Source: Mugil cephalus (taxonomy: Eukaryota > Chordata > Actinopteri > Mugiliformes > Mugilidae). Taken from it: 64,000 bases of DNA. The stretch spans positions 17,201,668-17,265,667 of the forward strand of contig NC_061777.1 of NCBI RefSeq assembly GCF_022458985.1, in the 5' to 3' direction. The translations under genes were made by a program, and so were the position numbers. The notes under the pieces are model-generated. The model worked only from the letters and a program-made list of their open reading frames with translations, had not been told where the DNA came from and did no database searches. Shown here one piece after another: positions 14,185 through 27,889 of this stretch; the first letter of the stretch is position 1; each line of letters opens with the position of its first letter.

Positions 14185-17100
14185 CTGGAAACAGTCCTTG
14201 CTGCTTCGCTTACAGAGGCACTTTTCTCTCTCATGGTATGACATAAAAACATCCCATAGAAAGAGGAGAGGTTGTTATTTCACGGATAAAGCCAGTCTGA
14301 CAATATCTCTCTCACACACAGACACAGACCATCTGTTTTCTCTTAAACGATGTCTACGTTATCTCAAGCGGTTTCTCACGCTGACTCCAGTGTCAGCGAC
14401 GTACCCTGACATGGACACATTTACAAGTGGAAATCACCATTTCCCTTCTTAAATGTCAGGATTAAAGCCACACGCTTGATAGCCGTTAACTAGAACTCAG
14501 GGTTTCAGCACTACATGTGTAATGACCTCCTTGTGTGTATCACTTTACCAACCATAAATCTAAAGGTAAACATACAAAGACATGACACTCCTCTCTTACT
14601 TGCACTCTGTACTGGGTGAGGGGGTGTAGCCCTTGTGAACTTTGTCCTTGAGGCTGGTGCACATGGTCTCGTTGCGATCGGTGGGCAGCAGAGTCCCAGG
14701 TCGGGTCAGCAGGCCGAGGTTGTGGTAGAAAGTGTTGCGCTGCTCGATGCCATCCTCGAGGAAAAAACAGTGGCCCAGTGTGTCATATCCTACAGTGTCC
14801 TTCACCTGGGTCAAAGGAAGTACAAAATAATCAGAGCCTCACAGATGTGTACCCACTCTGCCGGCCTGTCCAGTGACACATCGCACGTATCTGTCTAGAC
14901 TGATGTCAAATTTACCCTTTTGAACTATGACGCCATGGTAAAGTTGGCCCTTTGGATACAAAATGCAAATAGGCATTTTGTGTGAAATGTTGTTATGATA
15001 AACATGAATTCTTGAGTTTTGTGAGATAGCCGTGACATTTGACCACCGATTTATAATGAGTCCATCTTAGTGTCCAAGAGGAACAATAAAAAATATATCT
15101 GGAGGAAATTCCTTTAAGGTATTGCTGAGATTTGTCCTTCACAAAAATGGGATGTGCGTACGTACAGACAGACAACCAGAAACATAATGACGCTGTTAAG
15201 AGCACAAAGGGACTGCAGCTTGGCATGAGAAAGAAAAATAAAATTAGTACTGTATCCTATTTACAGCCCTTCCCTTTTATGGAAAATGCAGTTTTCACCC
15301 AAGTATGCAAAAGAATCCCAGTAAACAAAAGGGCTAGAGCATTTTTTTCTTGGCAGCATAAATTCCCCACAGGAATACACAGTACGTTCCAACAGATAGA
15401 TGTGCCTGCCCTCTAAAGTGCTTAAAATTCCTGAATGAATCCCCTTCTAAGAACATTTTTTATCATGAGAAAAAGACGGTCTAAAGAGAGCTACTGAAGA
15501 AGATAAACCCAAAAAATTCACACGGGGTCATAGAGCCGGTAGGAAAAAGGAAAAACCTATCCTATCAGGAAATTTGAACTAAATTTCCTCTGCGCAGTTA
15601 GGAAGAATGCTTTGGTCCTAAGGAAACAGGAACAAACATATCACAATTTTACGTCAATAAAGGGCATCAACCACACAGAATCCCAATGACACAAAGTCAA
15701 CCACGCCCCACACAGACAGGGTTTTACCAAACACACTTGAGATGAACTAATCGTGTTTTGTTTTGTTTTTTTACTTGACCAATAAATACAGAGAAGACAA
15801 ATAACACTTGGAAAAATTATGTAAAGGAGAAAGACAGGACAGGAAACATTGCCAAACGTGATTTAAGGACAAATGGGAGGAAGAAACAGAAAGAAGGAAA
15901 CAAGCAATTACAGTAATCTGGTGATAGGAGCTGCAAATGACGAGTGTTCAGACAAACAGCCAGTATCACATGGTCCTCATTAGTGTCCACATCTGCCGTT
16001 CCTACTTCCTCACATACATAGACATAGACACACACACACTTTACTAACCAGCAGACCGTTGGTGGCATGAACAGTGAGACAGCGGGAGAAGGAGTGGTGT
16101 ATGGAGAGTCCGTCCACATAGGCGGGCTCCTGGTAGCCTCCCTTCTGATCAACGTCCCCGCACATGTGAAAGTGGACGGGGTAGCTGCCTAGCACTCCCT
16201 GCTGACCCATGTTCTTCAGCTCCACGTGGGACAGATGCACAGACGTGAAGTTGCTCAAGATCTGAAAACGACGGAAGACGCGAATTCAAGATTAACTGCA
16301 AAAAACACCAACGTCAGGTAGAGAAGCACACGTTTCAAATTATAACATTACAAACATGAATGGCCACAAATAACCTGCAATGTTATGTTTCTGCGTTAAC
16401 TGATGCGGAGACTCCATCCATTAGGTGGAGCACCTCCCCAGAAATGTAACTACACGCTGCGGTGACACAGACCGCTAAAGAACTGGTGAATTTAACTGAG
16501 AAGGTTTGGAGATACACGCATTTGTATGACTTGTGTTACAGTCGCCATCGTTGAAAGCGAAACAGGAAATAGAAACAAAAATGAACCCGAGCGGCAAAAA
16601 AGACACAGCGCCGTCTAGTGTTAGGATGGCGTTGTTACAGACTGATGAGCGCACAAGAAGAAATGTCTCACACTGGCATAGACCCCGTGCGTTGGTAACC
16701 GCAGTACTATAAATTCACTGTAACTCAACGCAAATATGCTGTACAATGCTCTCTAGGAGGTCTTTTTGTGGGTATGGCATAATCCGCGGGGTCTGGTTTC
16801 TGTTAAGGGGGTATTGGCCAATCCTTTCAGTGAACTCAAACACACTCAAATACACACTGACCAGCTGCTTTGCTCCCCGTCTGACTCGTACACGCACGCA
16901 CACTCTTTCTACAGTAAGCATGGAAAATACTTGCCGACATATGGGTGAGTTCTTGCAAGCATTTGCAACACAACAAACTCACAAGACTGTCAAAGGCTTT
17001 GCACGTAGATGGGGTTTTAAAAGGCGCATTGTGTAATAGAAGTGGAAGTGATTTTGTTGGAGACACGCTTGATTTCATATGGTAAACAAAGACAAAGAAA

Positions 17101-20100
17101 AATGTTGTTTAGCACACGGGGGGCAAATTACATCGAGTCCCAGGAATGTTATTGTGTATTTGCCAACACTGAATGGTATTCAGCCGTTGTTTCCAAAATT
17201 ACAGAGAACTCCGTGAAGACAGAGACCAATGTAGGTCAGGGGGGACATGATGCTCCAGTTATTGCTGAGTATGAATATAATCTGTCTTCAGTATTTGGTC
17301 AGGATCACAGGAAGTGTCAAAATTAAAACTTGAATGCAGAGGCAGAAGAGGGGGGGGGGGTAGTTTAAACTAGTTTAGTATAAACTAAATTAGAAACAAG
17401 AATGATGTCTCTAAATATAGAATCCATTCACACTTCTCAGTGTGGAAACTACCAAACTAATAACCACACACAGCGACCTTTAATGAGTCATTAAAGTGAT
17501 GAAGAAAAATACAAATATAGACATAAAGTGCAGTCTGAACAAGACCTTGATGTGGCCTCCATACGTGTCGTGGCTGAAGAACTGGCACATGTTGTTTCCG
17601 TAGCAGGAACTTTCCATTTCCCCATAGATGAGGATGTTTCTGGAGAGCAGAGCCACCTCAGCACGCATGTCGACTCCATCTATGATCTCTCCAACATGGT
17701 TATACTGAGGCTTCCCTGAGAAACACACACAACACAACGCAACACAGGTAGATTATTGCTCGAATGCTTAAATAAACTGACATTATTAAGGATTAATCGG
17801 CTGGAAGAATGGACAAAACCAGGAAAGGGCGTAAGAAATGATTTTGTGCAGCAGTAACCTTTCTGAGGTGGCACGTGTCATCCTGAAACACAATGAAATA
17901 GCAGCTTAAAAGAATCAGGTTGTGAGATAAACGGAGAGAGTTTGTTTCTTATGCTATGGTGGCACGCATGCCACTGTTAACCACGGGAACAGTAACCGTA
18001 GCAACCAACCTCACACCACACACCTGAAACCAGCCCAGACACTTTAAATTAAAATCAATCAAGTGCATAAGAAGCTAAATAATCAGTTCTTCAAAGATGC
18101 AGAACGTGCGCTTGCCCACTAGGTGCCAGTGATAATGTTTAGCAGTACAGCTCAGCCTTTCCTCAAAGCAGGAAAACAAACACTGATAAACTCCAAAAAC
18201 TAACACAGGCTGCTCCCCAGGAAGGGAGTTGTTGTTCATTAATAGAAGAGGATTGACGTCAGGAAAAAAAAACAGGAAGAATAAAGATCGGAGGATGTGA
18301 AACAAAGGTAATCTAAACCACGCAAGCCCTGTGGTTATTGTAAAAAGAAGTTAATAAAACTAATAAATAAAAAATAAAACACGGCCTGGCAATTTTTTCT
18401 TAGCCTCCTTCAGCAATTTTACATCAGAACAGCTGAAAAGCAAATGGGATCCCTCCACACACATGGAATAATGTATTGCATCTGCTAATCCTATTTATTG
18501 ACTATATTAAAGTGTAAGATCTTCTTTTTGGTCTTCTGCTTTCTTTGGTACAGCATGACTCACTTCTCAGAACCGACACCCACATTTTCTTCCTTTAATA
18601 CTTAGTCAACAATATCTAAGAATCTGAAGCTCAAACAAAGTAGGATGAGTAATTCAGAATAATCCCCTTACGAATCTGACATCACACTTCGATTTTCCTT
18701 CGAAATTCTATGTAGGGAAAATAAGTTAATCCGTTTAAGAGAAGAGAAGAAAAGATTATCTGTCGAGTGATTCAGGTGTGCAGCAGATCCAGAGTTTAAT
18801 TCATTTGGAAAGGATCTGCAGCATCAAAAGTTACTTTCCTTCCCTCTGCAGCAAATAAATGTCTTGAAGCTGGCTTCGGCCTCAGAGCATCATCTAGAGA
18901 GGGAATATTTGTACTTGTGGAAGCACTCTCCGTGTCAAATGCAGACATGCCATTAGGAGAATTTCAACAATTGTTGCGTAAGATGTTTCAGACTATTGTT
19001 TGCGTTTCCACCCTTTCCTGAAATGAGCATTGTTCAGATATTACAACTCTGTTGTCATCATCCTCCATGACATGAACACACACCAGCATCGATAAAAGGA
19101 AATGGGGACGTTAAACGAGCCGACCGCAGGCTCTCATAGGACACTGACGCAGCTAAAGGGACTTTTAATTTGCAGCTGAAGAAACCAAATCCTCTATATT
19201 CACATCACGGTCGCCTCTCTCTCACCTTGTATCCTGACCTGTCTGCTGGTACAGTGAGGGCAGGGCAGCAGGGTGAACTCTTCAGCCTGGTGCATGGAGT
19301 AGTCCGTGCTGGCGACTACAATTTCGTCCCCCGGTTTCCAGGTTTGCTGCACTTCGTCCTGCAGGTTTAACACCACCTGATCCACGGCGTCCACCTGGAA
19401 GCCCGAGACGGGGAAGCCTAGGAGGTACAGCAGAGTATTTAACAAGAGGCAGAGTCTGACATGACAGAAGTAAATCCAAATGTTGAATTATCGTCTTAAA
19501 ATGTGTGTCACACACTTTTTTTTTTAGGAATAAAGGATAAGGAAAATATCCAATACTGTCGGTTGGTATGTTTGACATTTGTTTTTCATAATTATTCATT
19601 GTTAGAATAAACGCAACTGAATGTGGATTATCAGAATAACAAGCAACTAATTTAAACGAGTGATTGAAATTCATCTTTGAGAGAATATTAACTCTCCAGT
19701 ATCCACATCTCCTATATCATTTTTAAATGTTTTAATGGTTTACGAACTGACTCCATCGTGAGGCGTTTCTCACCGGTCGTCCACTCGCTGTAGGCAGTGA
19801 CTGAGAAGCCCACTCCGTCCACGGTAGTGAAGTTGCGCCTGGCCACAGCCCTCCCTCCGGTGTCGTGGTTTTCGTGTTCTCTCACGTCCTCCGAGCACGA
19901 GGCGTTACCACCGCCCACCACGGACACCAAGGCCCACGCCTGTCTGTAGGGACCAGAGGGATGAAAAGAAAAGTGGGAGATGAAGTCGTGAGTTTTACAT
20001 TCATATCAAAAGAACAAGACGTCCCAATAATGAAAAGGACCGGGGGTAGGACTCATTGCAATAATGCGAGCTGGGGGAGATGGAAGCACCAAGTTTACAT

Positions 20101-23100
20101 AACATCTTGTGGATGAATTAAGCATTTCAGTGCTGGAGAGTCTCTGTATATATACCAGAATGCATAGAGTGAAGTGAATGAGGTATGGCTCAAGCAGGAT
20201 AGAGGTGAAAGAGGAGAAGGCAAATGAATATCAAGTAAATCAATGAAAGATAGAAAACTAAAGGAAATGCATCGAGATTCCAGGGAGGCTGTTCACACGG
20301 CTCAGAGGAATAATGGGTTGTACCTGACACATCCCAAAAACATTTTCATCTTTTATTCCGTGTCCTCCCTCCCCCATTGAAAACGCTTATAAACCAGAAA
20401 TGTCAAGAAAATGTTATTTAAACGAGTTTGAAACGTTTAAATAAATAGAAACTGCAATCATTTCAGCTGAGAGGGTGTGGACGGCGAATGGGAGTGGGCC
20501 GCGCTGTTAAGGACGTATGATTTAAAACCAGACATTGTGAATGTCAGTCGTAGATATTTTAAATGTCACGCCCTACGGTCCTTAAGAATGATTTGTATCA
20601 ACTGCAAGAGTCCAAACAAGCTTGAAGATTACTGTTCTCATCTATAGCACAACCACAACAAAGTTACCACAGTTTTCAAGCAATTAGCAGTGAATGGAAT
20701 CATATCTGGGTAGGCACTTGTATGCACTAGAGAAGTGATCTAATTTCCACTGAGGCATTGCTGGGACTATTCCACATACAGTAAACTATCCTAAAATAAA
20801 CTCTCCAGTTCTCTTACATCATATATTGTGATGGATCTACAGCACACACCATGACCAAGTTAGTAAAGCCTTAAAAATCATTTCCAAAATGACTCTTTTG
20901 TGTTTACCTGTAAAACCTCTTTGAACATTATCAGCGGTTTGTGATGGTGTCAACTCCAGCATGTCTCTGTGTACAATCTGCCTCCTTTCGCTAGCACAAA
21001 AATAATCTAAACACATCTTTTTGCTCTCATGAGAGACCATGTGCCACGTAAGTGTGCACCCCGTTGATACAAAAACAGGATCCATCTGGGGACACACTGC
21101 GCAGGGTCATTACAACACCAGCGGTCGTCCTGCTGCGGAACAAAATCAAGGAAGGCCCCCTTTTCTGTCTCCGGGCTGTCGACGTGCCTGCCTGACTCGA
21201 ACAGAGATGAGCCCAACCGTGACAGTCACACAAAGGAAACAGGAGAGAGTGGTTGTTTCACTTTTTGTTTTTGCCACATCCGCGATTTGATCACACTTTA
21301 ACAGCCTCATTGTTCGACCGGAACAGCGAATGTGTGGAGGCTGAAGGTGAAATCGCCACGGGGCCGCGTGTTTACTCTTGTGTAAATGCTCTCCTGAGAG
21401 ACGATGATTAAAGACAGAGGAGGTCAACAGGCACGAGCCAGGATGCAGTGGCATGTATGTGACAGGAAGGATGGTTGACGCCTATGAAATCAAACGGTGG
21501 AAACTCAAACGTATGTGGGGTTGCGTTTGAGATCACAAGGCGTGAAATGTTCTGACACAAGAATAAAATATGCTGCACAATTCGCACGACTCAACAACGT
21601 AACCTGCCGTTCCTCCGCCACACACATATATTACGATGTAAACTAATCGAAACCATTGTGCTCAGTCATCCGTGTCTCATGTCCCAACTATTTCAGCCTA
21701 AAATCCCTCGGCCTGTCATAGTGTGACTTTAACAAGATATTAAACTGTCTCATAAATTCCTTCCACAGTAAGAAAATCCACACGGAGCTAAGATAGAAAC
21801 AAACGGTAAAAAGACAACCTTAACTTTGAGGTACAAACACACACACAAGCACCTCTGTACGTGCACAGAAGGCGATCGTCTGATCCGTTTGAGGCCGCTG
21901 AGGCTGCGAGGAGATTTGTTTGGAAACATCTGCGCTGCCTTGGCATCCATCACCACAGACGAAACATGACACTGGGGAATCTAGCACAGCGCTCGGCTTC
22001 TCAGCCTGCTTAAGATCCAGCCAGGCCAAGCCGCAGATAATGACTGAACTTAGACTTAAGAGTGTTTGAGTGACAATAAGAAAAGATGCTACATAAAATC
22101 AAAACCCGCTTCTCCCATTTTTGTGCGCTTCAGTTTTAGCACTCGTCCGCTGAGTAGGAACGGACCCGCTTACGCTGCACATTTCTGGCGTCTGTCATTT
22201 TAAAGGGAATAAGAACTTTCCTCAACATCATCATCATTTTACACAAATCCTGGAAACTGTGACCGTAACCCCGTTATCCTGTACGCGTTTCCTTTTCTGC
22301 TAGAACACACGCAGAAAACACGAGGGAACAGGAAGTCAAATTAATAGAAACGTTTCAGGACGACGTCCCACGTGATAAGGATTGGGAAAATTTTACAAGG
22401 GAGGCTGGAACAGATGTATTGAGGCTTCAAAGGTGAGAGAGTACACTTTAACAAAAACACATTAACCTTCTTAATCAGTCCCAGGAGACCGAGAGTAAAC
22501 AAGGCAATTCCAGACCCTTGTACTTAACAGCGCACCATGGAGAACCAATACAAACTCTCTAAGAGCACATAATTACATACACAAGCACATAAATACCTGG
22601 TTTTCAAGGCATCTTACAGTCATGAGGCAGCAGTGTTTACCTGTATTTGAGATCATGAACGAATCTGCTGCCGAGTATCTCCTCAATGGCCTTCTTGGTT
22701 TCCTCCAACAGACTTTTGACGGCGGAGTCTCCCACAGCCAGCGTGACGATGCGTCCAGCCGGGAGGGAGCGAAGCAGCTGGGTGAGTCGGCGACTGTCGT
22801 TGCGGGAGTCGTGCGTGTCGTAGCGTTCAGACAGCAGCACGGCGGCCGTGTCCTGGTCCACCACGCGCAGGTTGATGCCCCGGCTGAAGTTCTTCTGGAA
22901 GACGTGGCCCCCCGAGGCCAGGCCGGAGGCCGGGATGCTCCGGGTCAGAAAAGACCAGGAAAGCCTCTCAGTGCCGTGGAGCTCCAGAGTCCCACCGCGT
23001 TTGACGGCGATGAACTTGCGGCCCAGGCCGCGGACATCGGGGACAGCCTTGCTGTCAGAGCGGCCCATGAGGGCGATCGTGGCACGAGAGCGGTAGCGGC

Positions 23101-23894
23101 ATTTGGGCGAGCCGATGTGAAAGGCTCCGCCGTCTTCTATGAGGATGTGGTGAGTTCTCAAGGTTATGTTTTTGGTGCCTTCAGCGTTGTCTGCAAAGAC
23201 TACTCGACCTGCGACAAGTCAGAGGAAAAAAAACTGTTTACTGTTCGTTGTGTCCTTCATAAAGACCAAAAACTGAACTTGAACTTCTAATTAAGTTAGT
23301 TCAGTGTCAATACATGACAGATGTAGTGCAAAATGTTCTTACCTCCTGACTGAATGATAAGTGAATGTAACGTAGCAGAAGCATCCAATCTAAACAAGTT
23401 ACCCCTCCTGACAAACACGGCCTTATCTGGTTGGTGACCTGGTTTCCAGCTACTAAGAGACAGGTCGTGGTCCGGACAATTCTCTGTAAACACGAACAGT
23501 TATTACCTACAAATACACAGGAAGCGCACAAAGAAATAATAAGAGATAGCATCGGTGATATCCAACACCCACCATCTAGTTCCTGCCCACTTTTGAGACT
23601 AAACACAAGGATCAGCGTGAGGAGGAAAGCCCCCGCCGACACCCCACAGCAGATGATGGTGTTCTTCCTCTGAGCGAGTCCCCTGCGCTGGTTCTCCTCT
23701 GAACAGTTGAACGTGGTTTGCTGCTCCGGCCGCGGTCCGTGAGGTTTGATCGGCGGAGGTGGCGGAGCTTTGGCAGGCGGCGGCGAGCGGACCGGAGCCA
23801 CCCGCCCGGGAACGTAGCCCGGACACCTCGGATGGGTGTTGTGGGGCGGAGCCACAAAGACGGGGAAGCGGCTGGGGCCATCACTCGTCGGCAT
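6051..23894 (-). CDS. cemip2: cemip2 (tmem2), cell-surface hyaluronidase, 23 coding exons
   Basis: Coding exons in transcript order: 23894-23573, 23483-23343, 23208-22641, 19943-19774, 19417-19226, 17715-17546, 16261-16049, 14805-14600, 13909-13840, 13311-13183, 12446-12358, 11161-11030, 10570-10535, 10378-10223, 9493-9316, 8604-8389, 8300-8089, 7903-7721, 7570-7351, 7266-7165, 7075-6930, 6455-6349, 6250-6051. All introns are GT-AG, and the frames join into 1385 codons plus stop; human CEMIP2 is about 1383 aa. Seen: a short proline-rich cytosolic N-terminus, a basic stretch, and one hydrophobic segment at about residues 80-100 (type II anchor). A G8-like region follows at about 125-215 (FHIGSPKCRYRS), then GG-domain-like sequence from about 250, then a beta-helix region with GGHIK, VHFHMCGDVD, NPNNNFISNAAAGSQ and FADNGVGLSFA. 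The family cuts extracellular high-molecular-weight hyaluronan. The membrane anchor and the closer match favour CEMIP2 over secreted CEMIP. Exon 6 has a weak donor (GTCTTG). Confidence 0.96.
7252..7268 (-). promoter_or_regulatory. cemip2: Competing splice acceptors at cemip2 coding exon 20
   Basis: The reading frame needs the acceptor whose AG is at 7268-7267 (CTGTCTCAG), giving L-V-F-S-S-E-P-W in phase 0. Only 14 nt further in is a better pyrimidine-rich acceptor look-alike (CTTGTTTTTTCCAG, AG at 7254-7253). Using that one would make TGA the first codon of the exon. The upstream site is chosen because it keeps the frame and aligns with the human QVVFTSDP region. Confidence 0.6.
8967..8983 (+). 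promoter_or_regulatory. CTCF-like motif in a cemip2 intron
   Basis: CCACCAGGGGGCAGTAG matches the CTCF core (CCASYAGRKGGCR) at every defined position. It lies in the intron between coding exons 15 and 16 of cemip2. Motif presence is seen; occupancy is unknown. Confidence 0.45.
14100..14182. repeat. (CA)n microsatellite, about 82 bp
   Basis: An uninterrupted run of about 41 CA dinucleotides in the cemip2 intron between coding exons 8 and 9. A shorter interrupted CA tract lies at about 13929-13949. Long open frames across it (CVCVCV or THTHTH) are artefacts of the dinucleotide. Confidence 0.95.
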
Positions 23895-23912
23895 GGTACA
23901 CGTGTCTGCTAC

Positions 23913-26900
23913 CTGAAGGAGAAAGGCAGGGATGGAGAGTGAGAATACTGTGGATTCTTGTGATGGTTACATGTGGCCGTCAGGTAGCGACCGTCTTAGT
24001 CTGTAAATCTGATGACTTTCACAGCAGTGCTGTCGGACTGTTGTTTGTCTCTTGTTGTTTCTGGTCAGTAAAAACATTTCAACCACACAGAGTTTAAATA
24101 TTTGCGTGTTGTCACACAGAGAAACTCGGCTGTGTCGAAGGGATGAAACGAAGGAGCCTTTGAAAAGACGCCAGACTGAAGAGGTTTAAGAGGAAGAAGA
24201 AGGAGACACTAAAAAAGAGCACATAAAACTACATGTAAAAACAGTAGGAGGCAAAGGAAGCCATGGTGCTGATTATTGGGAAACAGGGAAATATTTCAAC
24301 TCCTGGAAGGAGGTTTGAGGGGGGAAAAAACTACTATTAGTCTATTCCTCCAACTTATCCCCTGGATGGTTTGAACTGGACCGTGGTGATGAATGTTGCG
24401 GAGTGACACTGGTTGCCCTAGTCCAAGTTAACAAAAGAGGTCGTGAATAATGGATCGCAACATTCCTCAGACTCTGCTGCCACAGCCAAAACAGATGGCA
24501 CCAATTACAGTAGGGAAGGAGGAGAGGACTCAAACTCCGGGAGCTTTAACTCCTTTTATTTCACACAGACGCAGAAAAGTAGCACAAAGAGAACTGAAGC
24601 CATGGACACACACACACGCACGCACAGCTGTGTTTCACTTGTACATTGGCTTACATTCATTTCCTGCTAACAAACCTTAACCCGGACACTGACAGAGTTA
24701 TCACTAAAATTAAAAAGTTTTGAAGAGGTGTGTCCCGGTGCGACGGTATTAATTCAATTATGTTCCCCAACGTAAGAACGACACACAAACACGCGGAAAG
24801 GTCAAACAGACACACCTGCACTCAGTGGTGTAGGAAATGACAGTGCAGAAAAAAAATGCTTCAACTGCACATTTCTTGGACACAAACACCCGCAGCACCA
24901 CGGTAATGACACCACAGCTTTCTCCCCGTTCGTTTCAGACCAGACCTCACTCAACGAAAGCTGACCATATGACCCAAAGAATGTCTATTTTTAAATAGCA
25001 GTTGTAGCGGCTCAGTCAGGCCCTGAAAAACTAGACTTTTTCTGTGTCGCTGCTTCACCCACAAATCTTTGGACAGTACGAGCAAACCAACGAAACCACG
25101 CACACATAACAACCATTGTCTTGCCAAGACAATCAGTCGACATTTTAGCCAAGGGCCACAACAAACCTCTTCAGCTCATAAACAAAGCGACGTACAATCA
25201 ACAACTGTTGGACGAGGATTCAGTCATCCATAGAGGCCACTAAATACAACATGGCGTAACATCAGCTGGTTCGCCCACTTCAGCTTGAGTTGTGCCACTG
25301 CTTTCTCAAGTGCTTAGCTGATGAATCTCCATCTAAACTTTAAACGGACTCCCATCAAGGAAAGCTATCTGATTACACTGTGTCGTAGATGCTCTGTGGT
25401 GCGTCCTTAAAACCCGACCTCAGGCTATGTTTTTATTCACATTCCTTGACCTTTACAAGGGTCAAATTGCTACTAACTAACGTGTCAGAAAGCACGTAAA
25501 ATGTTGTGGACGCCTCCGGGCTACACTCATTCTTCTTCAAACTGCACCAATCACAGGGCTGCGCCGCTCCTCGCGGAGCTGATGCATTTCCAATTAACCA
25601 GGGACTCCCTCCCTCGCTCTCATATTTTCCCGATTTCCCGAGCTTCTGAATATCAAACAGATGTGAAGGAAACCCTGGAGTCAAAGCGGGGCAGACCATC
25701 ACACATTCCTCGGCCGTACGATCACCCTTTGCTTTGGCAGCGTAACAAACAGTAAGCTGCGCGTTCCCATTATTAGCGAACTCAAAGTCGACCCTTCTTA
25801 CACAACGCGGGCCGCGGTGGACTCCTCTACATTTATCTGACATGTGTAGTTACTTGACTGACGTTTATATCCTGATGAAGACACAATGTGCTGTACAGTA
25901 TACACCTATCAGCCACAACATTATGTCCACCTGTCGGTTACGTCCCCACGTTTTCTGCCAAAAAAAGGTTTGACTTGGCGAGGTTTGGATCCCACCAGAC
26001 CTCTGAAGGTGCGCTGTGGTATGTGGCACCAAGACGTCAGCGGCAGATCCTTTGAGTCCTGTAAGGTGCAATGTGGGCCCTCCATGGATCCAGCTCGTCT
26101 GGATCGTCGTCCAGCATGGTTTCCTGAATCATTTTTGCTTTGAGGCCACAGTCACCGGGAAATACCGTTACCACGGAAGGGTGTCGTGGTTGGCAACCAT
26201 GCTTAGGTTTTGATGCTCATGTGGCCATTGTAAGACGCTTTCGGCCCTGACTGCTCTGCTTACAAAACAAACAGTGACGCAATGACACCTTTCTATCAGA
26301 GCCAGCGTTGAATTGTTCAGCTATTTCAGTTCAAGCAGCCCGTCTGTTGGATTCGGACCACATGAGCCAGCGTTCACTCCCCTACTCGCATCAAGCCTTG
26401 GCCCTCTATGAGCCTGATGCCGACAGCAAACACTGCAGACCAGTAACACATCACAAGAGCTCTGACCCAGTTGTGTAGCGATCACAATATGGCCCTTGTA
26501 AAAGCCAATTCAGATTCTGGCACTTGCACATTCCTCCTGACACATTTAACGATGAAGGCATCGTGCTGCTGCTTCCATTTTATTCTCTGATGCTCTGAGT
26601 CACGTATTAATTGGGGCGTATTTATTCCACTTTTATGTTATCCGTCCAGTTGTCTTGTTTTTGTGTTGTAATAGAGAGAAGCCAAACTGAATTTCATTGC
26701 GCTTTGTGTAGTGACGACTGGTTTTATTCACCTCACCTGTCATGACTGAAAGTTGTTTAAAACTATCTACTTCAGTCTGCTATTGTTTACATGTTAATAC
26801 ATTAGTGGGACGATATTAAACCATGAATAAAAATACAGGATTTTAACTTATATGAAATATAAGCACTTACACCTCAATAGAAAACCAAGCCACCACATTA

Positions 26901-27347
26901 ACATTAATGTGAGTACTCGGTCCACACTAAGTAATACTGAGGTTAAAGAATGTGTGTTAAATGCAAGGAGCTGATTATTTATGGGTTTGTTTTGGCCACT
27001 GTCCACACCACAAATCTTAAGACCTTTTTAAGACTTGCACATGTCATCACAAAACAGGAACCTACAGAGGAAGCGAGTGACGGATAAGTTTAGAAATATT
27101 ACAAAAGGTTTTGGTTCCAGTCTGTTTTCTTCGTCTCTCTCTCTCAAATTAAATTATGGCCGTAGCGACGCGGCGCGTAGCTACAACTTTTACACGCTAC
27201 CTGAGACAGTAGTTGTCCACTTTGACAAACTAGCCAACTTGACTAAATTGTCGCAAAAGAACAGATGGGGGGTTCGCCCGGTGAGAGCCCACGTCCAGCC
27301 CCACGGACACGGACACAATGAGACCGGGGTGGACGGTGAGGTCTTAC
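23913..27347 (-). other. cemip2: cemip2 first intron (5' UTR intron)
   Basis: The 3.4-kb intron separates the non-coding first exon from the ATG exon. Its only recognisable content is a decayed Tc1-like transposase copy at about 25901-26546. The rest is unassigned; the ORFs inside show no domain and no codon-level conservation that I recognise. Confidence 0.45.
25901..26546 (-). mobile_element. Tc1/mariner-like transposon relic, transposase antisense
   Basis: The plus strand begins with a Tc1-type end (CACCTATCAGCCACAACATT). It then follows, in reverse, the coding sequence of a fish Tc1-like transposase known to me: a stretch at about 26032-26070 (GACGTCAGCGGCAGATCC), one at about 26120-26170, and the N-terminal DNA-binding part towards 26530. 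There are internal deletions and many stops, and the second terminal repeat is not visible, so it is a dead copy. The family match is from memory of teleost Tc1 sequences. Confidence 0.7.
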
Positions 27348-27475
27348 CTACCCTTGGTCGGACCGTCCTGCTCCTGCTCCTCCTCCTCTCTGTCCATCCG
27401 CTCTCTGCCGACACTGAGATAAAATCGCTGAACCAGCGGCGGTGAGACGAATGAATTAAGTCCTCGCCCTGGATA
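27348..27475 (-). other. cemip2: cemip2 5' UTR exon (non-coding first exon)
   Basis: On the minus strand a strong donor (GGGTAG followed by GTAAGAC) ends an exon at 27348. The ATG exon has an acceptor at 23913-23914 (CTTCAG), so it runs 23912-23573 with 18 nt of 5' UTR before the start codon. A TATA box lies about 25-30 nt upstream of the inferred 5' end. The exact transcription start is an estimate. The joining of this exon to the ATG exon is inferred from splice sites, not from transcripts. Confidence 0.5.
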
Positions 27476-27493
27476 GTTTGCCGTATTCGTGTG

Positions 27494-27650
27494 GCTTTTT
27501 ATACACCTTTTCTTCACATGGTGCTTTTTTTTTTGGGCTGGTAGGCTGTCGTTCGTCCGGTGGTCAGCCCCTCCGATCCCACTGCGAGCTCCGGCGCATG
27601 CGCGGTTCGGAAACGTGCCGATGCGTTCAGCAATATCGGAAATGGCGGCT
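27494..27650 (-). promoter_or_regulatory. cemip2 core promoter: TATA box and NRF1-type site
   Basis: On the minus strand TATAAAAA lies at 27503-27496, about 25-30 nt before the inferred start of the 5' UTR exon. Further upstream is the perfect palindrome GCGCATGCGC (27594-27603), the NRF1 consensus, and an ATGGCGGC element at about 27643 that fits a YY1-type core. The stretch is CpG-rich compared with its surroundings. Motifs and spacing are seen directly; promoter activity is inferred. Confidence 0.5.
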
Positions 27651-27889
27651 TTAATGTGCGCCCTCGAGGAAGTTCCCCTAAATGTATCTACACGGCGGAA
27701 AACAAACAAACGAAAAAAACGTTCCTCTCTCTCTTGTACATAATATACAGATTAAAAATCTGAATGAACAAATGCAAAGGGGAAAAAACAAGGTAAAGAC
27801 AGATACAAAATAGACATACTGACAAAATATAGTAAATAAATAAAACAAAACCAGCCTATAAGTGCTACCACTCTCCAGTATTGTAGTGA

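Noticed and set aside
13765..14452. ORFs of 119-159 codons over the CA microsatellite
   Set aside because: Long runs of CV or TH residues come from the dinucleotide repeat; the only coding part is the 70-nt cemip2 exon at 13840-13909.
22622..23290. A 222-codon plus-strand open frame
   Set aside because: It is the antisense shadow of cemip2 coding exon 3, whose minus-strand frame carries the G8-like motifs.
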